From assembly GCF_019801175.1 (NCBI RefSeq), contig NZ_JAHVJR010000001.1, positions 1 through 64,000 of the forward strand: 64,000 bases of DNA, in the 5' to 3' direction. The position numbers and the translations under genes were made by a program. Shown piece by piece: positions 42,040 through 49,353 of the stretch (position 1 is its first letter; every line of letters starts with the position of its first letter). Under the pieces are notes generated by a model that did not search any database, was not told the origin of the DNA, and saw only the letters and a list, made by a program, of their open reading frames with translations. Source of the DNA: Vannielia litorea. GTDB lineage: Bacteria; Pseudomonadota; Alphaproteobacteria; Rhodobacterales; Rhodobacteraceae.

Positions 42040-42669
42040 ATGACGCTGGAGGTCTGGACGCTCTATGTGGCCACGGTGCTGGCGCTGATGAGCACCCCCG
42101 GCCCCAGCCAGTTGCTGATGCTCTCCAACAGCGCGACCCACGGCTTTGGCCGCGCTCTGGCCACGGCGGCGGGCGACCTGACCGCAAACGCGCTTCAGAT
42201 GCTGGCCGCCGGGCTTGGGCTTGCGGCGCTGATCGCGGCCTCGGCCACGGCGCTCTCGGTGATCAAATGGGCCGGGGTGGCCTATCTGGTCTGGCTCGGG
42301 GTCAGGATGATCCGCCGGGCGCAGGCGGCGGACCCGGGGCTGGCACAGGCGCGCAGCAGGGCCTCGCTGAAGGCGCTCTGGTTGCAGGGCTTTCTGACCT
42401 CGGCGGCCAACCCCAAGGCGGTGGTGTTCTTTGCCGCGCTCTTTCCGCAGTTCATCTCGGCTGAGGCGGCCTTCTGGCCGCAGCTCTTGATCCTTTCGGC
42501 CACCTACATCGTGATCGACGGGTGCTTTCTGTCGGCCTATGGCGGCAGTGCGGGTTGGATTGCGGCGCGGTTCAAGGGGACGGCCCGGCTTTGGATCGAG
42601 CGAGTCGGCGGCGGCTTCATGATCGGGGCGGCGGTGCTGCTTGGCCTGAAGACCATCGGCCAGCGCTAG
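42040..42669 (+). CDS. LysE/RhtB-family translocator
   Basis: A 209-residue inner-membrane exporter with about six hydrophobic segments. The N-terminal family signature is visible (TPGPSQLLMLSNSATHGFGRA), as is the second conserved part SAANPKAVVFFAALFPQF. Relatives export amino acids or homoserine lactones. It starts seven bases after pyk, so it is likely in the same transcript. Substrate is not assignable. The C terminus ends in a hydrophobic helix. Confidence 0.9.
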   Translation: MTLEVWTLYVATVLALMSTPGPSQLLMLSNSATHGFGRALATAAGDLTANALQMLAAGLGLAALIAASATALSVIKWAGVAYLVWLGVRMIRRAQAADPGLAQARSRASLKALWLQGFLTSAANPKAVVFFAALFPQFISAEAAFWPQLLILSATYIVIDGCFLSAYGGSAGWIAARFKGTARLWIERVGGGFMIGAAVLLGLKTIGQR

Positions 42670-42816
42670 GCCGTGCTGGGTTTGCCGACTGATGCCACGG
42701 GGCCGCGCGGCGGCGCACATTCAGCGGCTGCTGGCCGAAAAGATTGATTTTTGCCCGACCTGCCCGAATAGTTGACGCAAAGGCAAGAAGCACTTGGGCA
42801 GTTCAGGAGTGGCAGG

Positions 42817-43047
42817 GTGACGATCGATCCGGATGTTATTTTTGTCATCGGCATGGTGGTGGGGCTTCTGGCGATCCCCGCGCTAATCGGGGCGTTCTCG
42901 GAAAGCCGACCGCCACGGGCGGCGGCGATCATGGTGCTGATCTCGGCAGGGCTGATCTCTGTTGCCGTGCTGCGCAAGCCGGGTGGCTACACCGTGAGCG
43001 GCGCGCCGGAGGTCTTCATGCGGGTGATCGGCGATATCGTGAATTAG
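42817..43047 (+). CDS. Small two-helix membrane protein
   Basis: A 76-residue protein from GTG 42817, with GGAG just upstream. Two hydrophobic segments (VIFVIGMVVGLLAIPALIGAF and AAAIMVLISAGLISVAVL) flank a charged hairpin, and a polar tail follows. No known domain could be named. Proteins of this form occur near rpmI-rplT in other Rhodobacteraceae. Its TAG stop overlaps the TAA of the dienelactone hydrolase on the other strand by four bases. The 147-base gap before it holds an AT-rich patch that may be a promoter. Confidence 0.68.
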   Translation: MTIDPDVIFVIGMVVGLLAIPALIGAFSESRPPRAAAIMVLISAGLISVAVLRKPGGYTVSGAPEVFMRVIGDIVN

Positions 43048-43748
43048 GCCTCTGCCCGGAAGGCCTCGGCAAAGAGGCTTTCGGTCGCGGCCCAGGCCCG
43101 TTCGGTGGCGCGGGCGTCGTAGTTTTTGCCGCCTGCCTTGTCTTTCGCGCCCGGATTGGTGAAGGCGTGGCTGACGCCGCCCATCGCGAGGATCTGCCAG
43201 TCGGCCTGCGCCGCGTCGAGTTCCTCGGCCAGTGCCAGCACCTCATCCGGCTTGGCGAGCGGGTCATCCCAGCCGTGGAGGGCGAGGACTGAGGTGGGGA
43301 TGGTTGCGGCGGTTTCCCATGTGGGGCGGTCGAAGAGGCCGTGGAAGCTGGCGACGGCCTTCACATCGGCCTCGCCCAGACGGGCCAGATCGAGCACGCA
43401 TTTGCCGCCGAAGCAGAAACCGATGGCGCCGTGCTGGCCGTTGGTGGCGCCGGAGCCGCGCATCCAGTTTAGCGCGGCTTCGATCCGGCGGCGCAGCTCC
43501 GTGCGGTCGGCGTTGAGCGCGTTCATCATTTCGCGGCAGTCTTCCGGACCCTCGGGCGCGCGGCCATAGGTATCGGCCACGAAGGCGGCGTAGCCCATGG
43601 CGGCGAGGCGCTCGGCGGCATCCATCTCGATGGGGCCGCGCCATGCGATGGAATGGAACACCAGCACGCCGGGGCGGGGGCCGGAGAGGGCCGGATCGGT
43701 GACGAGGGTGCCGGAAAAGCCCTCGTAGGTCTGGTCTTGATGCTGCAT
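43044..43748 (-). CDS. Dienelactone hydrolase family protein
   Basis: A 234-residue alpha/beta hydrolase. The nucleophile is Cys112 in IGFCFGGKCVL, as in dienelactone hydrolase. The acid and base are probably in LHGWDDPLAKP and GGVSHAFTNPGA. Members hydrolyse dienelactone in chlorocatechol breakdown, but most are general esterases of unknown substrate. The start at 43748 follows GGAGGGCCGACC. No aromatic degradation genes are nearby. The 3' end overlaps the small membrane gene by four bases. It is divergent from rpmI. Confidence 0.86.
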   Translation of the reverse strand: MQHQDQTYEGFSGTLVTDPALSGPRPGVLVFHSIAWRGPIEMDAAERLAAMGYAAFVADTYGRAPEGPEDCREMMNALNADRTELRRRIEAALNWMRGSGATNGQHGAIGFCFGGKCVLDLARLGEADVKAVASFHGLFDRPTWETAATIPTSVLALHGWDDPLAKPDEVLALAEELDAAQADWQILAMGGVSHAFTNPGAKDKAGGKNYDARATERAWAATESLFAEAFRAEA

Positions 43749-43817
43749 GGTCGGCCCTCCTCGAATCGCGCAGGTGGGGCCATGGTGCGCAGGAAGTGCC
43801 GAAAGGCACAAACCCCC

Positions 43818-43846
43818 TTGCCAGATGCGGGATTCGCCCCTATACG
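43818..43846 (+). promoter_or_regulatory. Sigma-70-type promoter of rpmI-rplT
   Basis: TTGCCA (43818-43823), a 17-base spacer, and TATACG (43841-43846). The predicted start of transcription lies about 70 bases before rpmI, leaving room for a leader. Both boxes and the spacing are good. Confidence 0.55.
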
Positions 43847-43923
43847 CCACCTCTCATCCGCGCGGGCGGGCCGACAGTGGCATGCCTTTCCGCGCAAATA
43901 CGACCAACTCATGGAGATGGCAA

Positions 43924-44124
43924 ATGCCCAAGATGAAGACAAAATCGAGCGCCAAGAAGCGCTTCAAGGTGACGGCCAAGGGCCGCATCAAGGTGGCCCA
44001 GGCGGGCAAGCGTCACGGCATGATCAAGCGGACCAACAAGTTCATCCGCAATGCCCGCGGCACCACGGTGCTGTGTGACGCCGACGAGAAGATCGTCAAG
44101 AAATTCATGCCCTACGCCCGCTAA
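43924..44124 (+). CDS. rpmI: 50S ribosomal protein L35
   Basis: A 66-residue basic ribosomal protein that begins MPKMKTKSSAKKRFKVTAKG and ends VKKFMPYAR, the standard L35 sequence. It is part of the large ribosomal subunit. The start at 43924 follows GGAGATGGCAA. rplT begins 12 bases after its stop. infC, which often precedes it in other bacteria, is not here. A promoter matching the sigma-70 consensus lies upstream. Confidence 0.97.
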   Translation: MPKMKTKSSAKKRFKVTAKGRIKVAQAGKRHGMIKRTNKFIRNARGTTVLCDADEKIVKKFMPYAR

Positions 44125-44136
44125 GGAGAGCCTGAG

Positions 44137-44499
44137 ATGTCCCGAGTCAAAGGTGGAACGACCACCCACGCCCGCCACAAGAAGGTGATCAAGGCCGCGA
44201 AAGGCTATTACGGTCGCCGCAGCACCAACTTCAAGACCGCCACGCAGGCTGTCGACAAGGCCAATCAGTACGCCACGCGAGACCGCAAGAACCGTAAGCG
44301 CCAGTTCCGCGCGCTGTGGATTCAGCGGATCAACGCCGCCGTGCGCAGCCACGATGAGAGCCTGACCTATTCGCGCTTCATCAACGGCCTGTCGCTGGCC
44401 GGCATCGAGGTGGACCGCAAGGTGCTGGCCGACCTCGCCGTGCACGAGCCGGAGGCCTTTGGCGGTATCGTCGAAAAGGCGAAAGCCGCGCTGGCCTGA
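44137..44499 (+). CDS. rplT: 50S ribosomal protein L20
   Basis: A 120-residue basic protein with the L20 opening MSRVKGGTTTHARHKKVIK and the internal RKRQFRALWIQRINAAVR motif. L20 binds 23S rRNA early in assembly and in some bacteria represses its own operon. AAGGAG precedes the start. A strong terminator follows 25 bases after the stop. It forms a two-gene operon with rpmI. Confidence 0.98.
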   Translation: MSRVKGGTTTHARHKKVIKAAKGYYGRRSTNFKTATQAVDKANQYATRDRKNRKRQFRALWIQRINAAVRSHDESLTYSRFINGLSLAGIEVDRKVLADLAVHEPEAFGGIVEKAKAALA

Positions 44500-44523
44500 G
44501 GGTCGCTAAGAGAAATTTGGAAG

Positions 44524-44550
44524 GGCCGTCCTTCGGGGCGGCCTTTTTGT
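44524..44550 (+). terminator. Rho-independent terminator of rpmI-rplT
   Basis: GGCCGTCC (44524-44531) pairs with GGGCGGCC (44536-44543) around a TTCG loop and is followed by TTTTTGTTTTT. This is a textbook terminator directly after rplT. Confidence 0.9.
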
Positions 44551-44739
44551 TTTTGGGATTTGGAGGGGCGAGGGGCCGGGCAGCAGGCCGTGAGGCTCGC
44601 CGGTGTTGTGCGGCAACAGGCGCGCGCGAACCTGTGGGAAATCCGAGAATTTGTTTTAAATCCGACGGTTCTCCGGCGAAATTAAGGTTCGGGCGGCCGC
44701 AAGAGCCGCTGTGAACCATGGGCAGGCTGAACGAGGCGG

Positions 44740-45702
44740 ATGGCACAGCTATCGCTGACTCTACAGTTCGTGAACGGTGATCCGGCCACGTCGGGCAAGG
44801 GTATCAACCTGACGACGCAGCAGGAGCCGAACGCGGTCTTCGATGAACCGTCGGGGGAGTTCTCACTCTCGACGGTGGCGACGAATGACACCTTGGTCAT
44901 CAATGGCGTGACCTATCAGTACGAGTATCTCGGCTGGGCCGATGTACGTGGAAACCCCTATGAGCCGGCGGCTTTCATCCGGATCACTGGCGGCCCGTCG
45001 GGGGCGCAATATGGCGTGGGCTCGACTTTTGCGGTCGACCTAAGCGACCCGGAGGCGCCGGGCTATCCCAGCCTGCCAAACGGGTCGACCAAGCTCACGG
45101 TTTCCGACCTCGACACCGACGATGGCGTGGGCTTTCCCGGTGTGCCCTGTTTTGCCGAGGGCATGCGGCTGCTGACGGAGGCCGGGCCCTGCGAGGTGGA
45201 GTTTCTGCAAGCGGGGATGCGGCTGAAAACGCGCGATCACGGCTGGCAGCCGATCCGTTGGGTGGGCGGCAGCCGGGTGGAAGGCCGGGGCGAGCTGGCG
45301 CCGGTGGCGATCGAGGCGGGCACGCTGGGACCGCACGGGCGGCTGCTGGTTTCGCCCAACCACCGGATGCTGGTGGGCGGCTGGCGGGCCGAGCTGCTGT
45401 TTGGCGTGGAAGAGGCGCTGGTGGCAGCCAAGGCGTTGGTGGACGGCGGCGCGATCCGTTTTGCGCCCTGCCGGGAGGTGACCTACTACCATGTGCTGCT
45501 GGATGCCCATGAGGTGATCTATGCCGAGGGGGCGGAGACCGAGAGCTTCTACCCCGGCGAAGTGGGCGCGGAGACCCTTGGCCCGGCAGCGCGGGCCGGT
45601 ATCGAAAAGATCTTCCCCGGCCTACTGGAGGGCCGGCGACCCTATGGAGCGCTCGCCCGGCCCGAGCTGCGGCGTTACGAGGCGGCGGTGATGGCGGCCT
45701 GA
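44740..45702 (+). CDS. Hint-domain protein (Hedgehog/intein fold)
   Basis: A 320-residue protein without a clear signal peptide. Residues 1-135 form a beta-rich leader with many N, T and G residues, perhaps a secreted or surface module. From Cys137 (VPCFAEGMRLLTEAGPCEVE) runs a Hint_2 domain with the conserved LLVSPNHRML block (His208) and a C-terminal YYHVLLDAHEVIYAEGAETESFYPG. Such proteins are numerous in Rhodobacteraceae and are thought to self-process at the cysteine. No C-extein is obvious after the Hint domain beyond about 50 residues. Its end overlaps the convergent glutaredoxin-DoxX gene by 28 bases. Export by a type I system is plausible but not shown. Confidence 0.83.
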   Translation: MAQLSLTLQFVNGDPATSGKGINLTTQQEPNAVFDEPSGEFSLSTVATNDTLVINGVTYQYEYLGWADVRGNPYEPAAFIRITGGPSGAQYGVGSTFAVDLSDPEAPGYPSLPNGSTKLTVSDLDTDDGVGFPGVPCFAEGMRLLTEAGPCEVEFLQAGMRLKTRDHGWQPIRWVGGSRVEGRGELAPVAIEAGTLGPHGRLLVSPNHRMLVGGWRAELLFGVEEALVAAKALVDGGAIRFAPCREVTYYHVLLDAHEVIYAEGAETESFYPGEVGAETLGPAARAGIEKIFPGLLEGRRPYGALARPELRRYEAAVMAA

Positions 45703-46499
45703 ACCGCCCGCGCGCCCATGTAGAGGCCCATGCCGAGCATCATCAGGTTTTCGGTCAGTGACACGAAACCCAGCGGCACGTTGGAGCCGCCGCCCATGCA
45801 GGCGCATTTCAGCTCGCGTTTGTCGATGTAGACCGCCTTGATCACCGACACTGCGCCGATGCCGCCGATGACGATGGCGATGGGGGCGGAGAGCCATGTG
45901 GCCACGCCGGCGAGCATGAGCACCCCCGCGGCGGCCTCCAGCAGGGGGTAGGCATAGGCGTATTCCACGTGGCGGCGGGCCAGCAGGTCGTAGCCGAGGA
46001 ACATGGTGGAGAAGCTCTCGACATCGCGCAGCTTCTGGAAGGCGAGGATGCACATGGCGATGGCGACGATGTAGATCAGCGCCGCGCCGGTGATCGCGCC
46101 GTGGGTCAGCCATGAGACGGCGAGGCCCATCGCGGCGGCCATGGAGAAGGTGGCAATGACGGGCTGGTAGGTTTCTTCCTCCTCGTCGCGGAGCGGGATG
46201 CCGAAGAAGGCGCGCAGATCGTCATAGCCGCCGATCCGCTCGGAGCCGATCCAGGTTTGCGGGGTGGTCTCGACGCCGTGCTCGGCCATGAAGGCATCGG
46301 TCTCTTCGCGGGTGGTGAGCAGGTGGTCTTCGACATCGTAGCCCCAGCGGGTGAGCAGGGCCTTGGACTTGAGGCCGAAGGGGCAGAGGTGATCGGGGGG
46401 GGCCATGCGGTAGAGCCGGGCCTTGGCCTTGGTGCGGGTCGAAGGGCGGCGATCGGCGGGGTCGGGGGTGAGGGCTGGGGGGCTGGCTTCGACGTGCAT
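45675..46499 (-). CDS. Glutaredoxin-MauE/DoxX fusion membrane protein
   Basis: A 274-residue fusion. The N-terminal half (about 25-105) is a glutaredoxin with the single-cysteine site CPFG at residues 39-42 and the cis-proline segment ETTPQTWIGSERIGG. The C-terminal half has about four transmembrane helices of the MauE/DoxX redox family, with a CAC motif (LKCACMGGGSNVPLG) on a loop near the end and a SLTENLMM ending. It may pass electrons across the membrane to or from thiols, but the partner is unknown. The start at 46499 gives a short proline-rich lead. Its 3' end overlaps the Hint gene by 28 bases, and it is divergent from pheS across 375 bases. Confidence 0.82.
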   Translation of the reverse strand: MHVEASPPALTPDPADRRPSTRTKAKARLYRMAPPDHLCPFGLKSKALLTRWGYDVEDHLLTTREETDAFMAEHGVETTPQTWIGSERIGGYDDLRAFFGIPLRDEEEETYQPVIATFSMAAAMGLAVSWLTHGAITGAALIYIVAIAMCILAFQKLRDVESFSTMFLGYDLLARRHVEYAYAYPLLEAAAGVLMLAGVATWLSAPIAIVIGGIGAVSVIKAVYIDKRELKCACMGGGSNVPLGFVSLTENLMMLGMGLYMGARAVQAAITAAS

Positions 46500-46662
46500 G
46501 GGCGGTCCTTTCAGGGAGACAACGGGCGTGGTGGGGGAGGGGTTCCGGTGTGGGGCAACGAAGAGGCAGGACATCGCGGTAGGTGGGCACATGACTCCGA
46601 GCCGATTGGGGGGGACGGTGAAACGACGTGCTTTGCCCGGTGCGCGCCGTAAGGCGCCGGGT

Positions 46663-46689
46663 AGCGCCGCCCCCCCCCGGGGCGGCGCT
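46663..46689. other. Perfect hairpin with a nine-C tract in the Grx-DoxX/pheS gap
   Basis: AGCGCCGCCCC (46663-46673) pairs with GGGGCGGCGCT (46679-46689) around a loop of C residues; nine Cs run in a row at 46670-46678. The gap 46500-46874 holds no gene I can support. Beside this hairpin there is a second imperfect one at about 46636-46661 and a TTGCAC...TATAGG pair (46819-46845) that could be the pheS promoter with a short spacer. No phenylalanine-rich leader peptide is seen. Confidence 0.5.
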
Positions 46690-46874
46690 TCGGTGAGGTT
46701 GGGGGCGACCTCAGAGGGAAGATGACGGTTGAACCATAAAGTGGCATGCGCAGCTGTTGCTTGCGCCACCCCGCGGGACGGCGCTGCCCTGCTTGAGGCG
46801 CCACGCCCCCATCCCGTCTTGCACCCTGCCGCGCCCCGCTATAGGCAAGCGGCGTTGCATAGGAGGCCCCGCTG

Positions 46875-47945
46875 ATGGACGAGCTGCGCGGAAAATACAT
46901 CGAGGCAATCGCCGGAGCTGCCGATGAGGCGGCGCTGGAGGAGCTGCGCCTCGCGGCCGTGGGCAAGAAGGGCGAGGTGAGCCTGAAGATGCGCGAGCTG
47001 GGCAAGATGAGCCCGGAAGAGCGGCAGGTGGCCGGCCCCGCACTGAACGCGCTGAAGGACGAGATCAACACCGCGCTCACTGCCCGCAAGGTGGCGCTGG
47101 CCGATGCCGCGCTCGACGAGCGGCTGAAGACCGAATGGCTGGATGTGACGCTGCCGAGCCGTCCGCGCCGTCAGGGCACGATCCACCCGGTGAGCCAGGT
47201 GACCGAGGAAGTGACGGCCATTTTTGCCGACATGGGCTTTGCCGTGGCCGAGGGCCCGCAGATCGAGACCGATTGGTACAACTTCGATGCGCTGAACATC
47301 CCCGGCCATCACCCGGCCCGCGCCGAGATGGACACTTTCTACATGGCCCGCGGCGAGGGCGACAATCGCCCGCCGCATGTGCTGCGCACCCACACTTCGC
47401 CGGTGCAGATCCGGTCGATGGAAGCGGGCGGCGCGCCGACGCGGATCATCTGCCCTGGCCGTGTCTATCGCGCCGATTACGACCAGACGCACACCCCGAT
47501 GTTCCACCAAGTCGAGGGGTTGGCGATTGACCGCGACATCTCGATGGCCAACCTGAAGTGGGTGCTCGAAGGGTTCTTTACCGCCTACTTCGGGACCAAC
47601 GTGAAAACCCGGTTCCGCGCCAGCCATTTCCCCTTCACCGAGCCTTCGGCGGAGGTGGACATTCAGTGCAGCTTTGAGGGCGGCACGGTGAAGGTGGGCG
47701 AGGGCGACGACTGGCTCGAGGTGCTGGGCAGCGGCATGGTCCACCCTGATGTGCTGCGCGCGGGCAAGATTGACCCCGACGAGTGGCAGGGCTTTGCCTT
47801 TGGCATGGGGATCGACCGGATCGCGATGCTGAAATACGGCATCCCCGACCTGCGGGCCTTCTTCGAGAGCGACCTGCGCTGGCTGCGGCACTACGGGTTT
47901 GCCGCGCTGGACGTGCCGACTTTGCACGCGGGCGTTTCGCGCTAA
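46875..47945 (+). CDS. pheS: Phenylalanine-tRNA ligase subunit alpha
   Basis: The catalytic alpha subunit of the alpha2-beta2 enzyme that charges tRNA-Phe. The 356-residue protein has a helical N-terminal arm (MDELRGKYIEAI), then the class II catalytic core with motif 2 (THTSPVQIRSME, RVYRADYDQTHTPMFHQVEG) and motif 3 (GFAFGMGIDRIAMLKYGIPDLR). GTEPSAEVDI-type residues are present as FTEPSAEVDIQCSF. AGGAGG precedes the start. pheT is 1.4 kb downstream, separated by three small genes, as is usual in Rhodobacteraceae. Confidence 0.97.
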   Translation: MDELRGKYIEAIAGAADEAALEELRLAAVGKKGEVSLKMRELGKMSPEERQVAGPALNALKDEINTALTARKVALADAALDERLKTEWLDVTLPSRPRRQGTIHPVSQVTEEVTAIFADMGFAVAEGPQIETDWYNFDALNIPGHHPARAEMDTFYMARGEGDNRPPHVLRTHTSPVQIRSMEAGGAPTRIICPGRVYRADYDQTHTPMFHQVEGLAIDRDISMANLKWVLEGFFTAYFGTNVKTRFRASHFPFTEPSAEVDIQCSFEGGTVKVGEGDDWLEVLGSGMVHPDVLRAGKIDPDEWQGFAFGMGIDRIAMLKYGIPDLRAFFESDLRWLRHYGFAALDVPTLHAGVSR

Positions 47946-48077
47946 TCAAACCGGCTGGTGGGCAAGCGGCCCACCCTGCGACAATCAAAGTGGGCGCGGC
48001 GATACCCAGCCCCCTGAGCCATCGCCGCGCCCGCGCTTTTGCCCCCACCCGAAACTGGTTTCAGGCGGCTTTGCTCC

Positions 48078-48269
48078 CTATTCGGGGAGCACCCCCTTCA
48101 CGAAGGCGACCGAGCCTTGGTCGATCACGTCCATGATGGTTCCGCGCGCCAGGGCAACGGCCTTGGCGTCGAGGACCGGCACGGCCAGCATGGCCGCGGC
48201 GGTTGTTGCCAGCACGACGAGCACGGGGAAACGTGCACCGCCTGCGACGGTCTTCAGGAAATGTTGCAT
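48078..48269 (-). CDS. Possible small single-pass membrane protein
   Basis: A 63-residue reading frame opposite to pheS and pheT. It contains one hydrophobic segment (FPVLVVLATTAAAMLAVPVL) and ends with a short polar tail (DQGSVAFVKGVLPE). No domain is recognised, and the ribosome site is weak. The open frame continues upstream of the ATG at 48269, so the start may be elsewhere. I list it with low confidence because similar small membrane genes lie between pheS and pheT in related bacteria. Confidence 0.4.
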   Translation of the reverse strand: MQHFLKTVAGGARFPVLVVLATTAAAMLAVPVLDAKAVALARGTIMDVIDQGSVAFVKGVLPE

Positions 48270-48538
48270 CTGCTCGTTCTCGCACTGTTCGTGTGCCGGT
48301 TTTCCGGCTTCCACGGTCTCATGGGCGCGCCCCGGTTTTCCGGGTGTCGCAGCGTCATCTAGCCTCGGGAAAAGGGCAGAATGCGGGCAGGTTGATGGAA
48401 TTTTTCTGGAAACAGTCAGGGCGCCGGGCGGCGCATTGTTTCGCCACAGGCAAACACCGCCCCGCCCTGCGTATCGCACACGGCCGGAAACGAGGAAATC
48501 GGCGGAGGGCGAAGGCAGGGCGGGGCGGGCAGCGACGC

Positions 48539-48805
48539 CTAGTTGGTGGCGGCCTTTTGCCCGGGCTCTGCGCTTTCGGGGCGCAGGCCGGGGATCAGGT
48601 CGGCCACAGGCGTATTCCAGATCCGGGCCGGGTTCATCCGGCAGAGTGCGCGGTTCAACTCGATATTGTTGGTGAACTGGCGACAGGTCGTGCCACCGGC
48701 GCCATCAGGGGCGTTTGAAATAAACCCCAGCCCGATGAGAACGAGCACGGCAATCGCAAGTGGGCGGAGAAAACCGCCGAGGGAGTCGAGTACAGACGAC
48801 AGCAT
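48539..48805 (-). CDS. Small single-pass membrane or secreted protein
   Basis: An 88-residue reading frame with an N-terminal hydrophobic helix (PLAIAVLVLIGLGFI) after a short amphipathic stretch. A soluble part with two cysteines (TTCRQFTNNIELNRALCRMN) and a proline-bearing end (IWNTPVADLIPGLRP) follow. GGGGGTTT lies before ATG 48805. It is on the strand opposite pheS/pheT and shows natural codon bias. No family could be named. The two cysteines suggest a disulfide outside the cytoplasm. Confidence 0.58.
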   Translation of the reverse strand: MLSSVLDSLGGFLRPLAIAVLVLIGLGFISNAPDGAGGTTCRQFTNNIELNRALCRMNPARIWNTPVADLIPGLRPESAEPGQKAATN

Positions 48806-48959
48806 AGGAAACCCCCAGGTATCCGTCGATGAATCGGCCCCCACCGGTTCACGCCCTTGATAGGGCGCAATTGTGGCGAAAGTGGGGCAAAGGCGGCGGA
48901 TTTGTGTTGCCGCGGGCCGGAGGGTAGACCCGGGCGCGACACAGGAATGGAGCCTTGGA

Positions 48960-49241
48960 ATGAAGCTGTTTCGCCATGAGAACCGGGAGAGAAGCCACGC
49001 CACGCGGCGGGTTTATGCGCTGTATGAGCTGGCCTATACGGCGGTCGATTTTGGCGCGGCGATCTGCTTTTTGGTCGGGTCGGTGCTGTTCTTCTGGCCG
49101 GCGGCGGAAACCCCGGCTGTGTGGCTCTTCACCATCGGGTCGGGGTTGTTCCTTGCCAAGCCGGCGATCCGGCTGGCGCGGGAGGTGAAGCTGCTGCGGA
49201 TGGGGCGCTACGAGGAGCTGGCGGAACGGGTGGAGCGGTAG
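48960..49241 (+). CDS. YrhK-domain membrane protein
   Basis: A 93-residue protein. A basic N terminus (MKLFRHENRERSHATRRVYA) precedes two transmembrane helices (about 24-45 and 54-70), followed by a KPAIRLAREVKLLRMGRYEEL tail. That order and the RVYALYELAYTAVDF motif match the YrhK family found in Rhodobacteraceae between pheS and pheT. The family's role is not known. It is in the same direction as pheT, which begins 112 bases later, so both may be in one transcript. Confidence 0.82.
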   Translation: MKLFRHENRERSHATRRVYALYELAYTAVDFGAAICFLVGSVLFFWPAAETPAVWLFTIGSGLFLAKPAIRLAREVKLLRMGRYEELAERVER

Positions 49242-49353
49242 CGAGGGCGCCCGCGGCGCGCAGCGGGCCGGGAAACGGACCCACCGCCGCCGCGCCCTTT
49301 CCCCCCTCCCGGCAATGCGCTAAACCGCGCGCGAAACTCTTGAGGACGACCCG

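Noticed and set aside
46500..46874. A phenylalanine-rich leader peptide and attenuator before pheS
   Set aside because: No short frame with clustered phenylalanine codons and no terminator with a T-run were seen.
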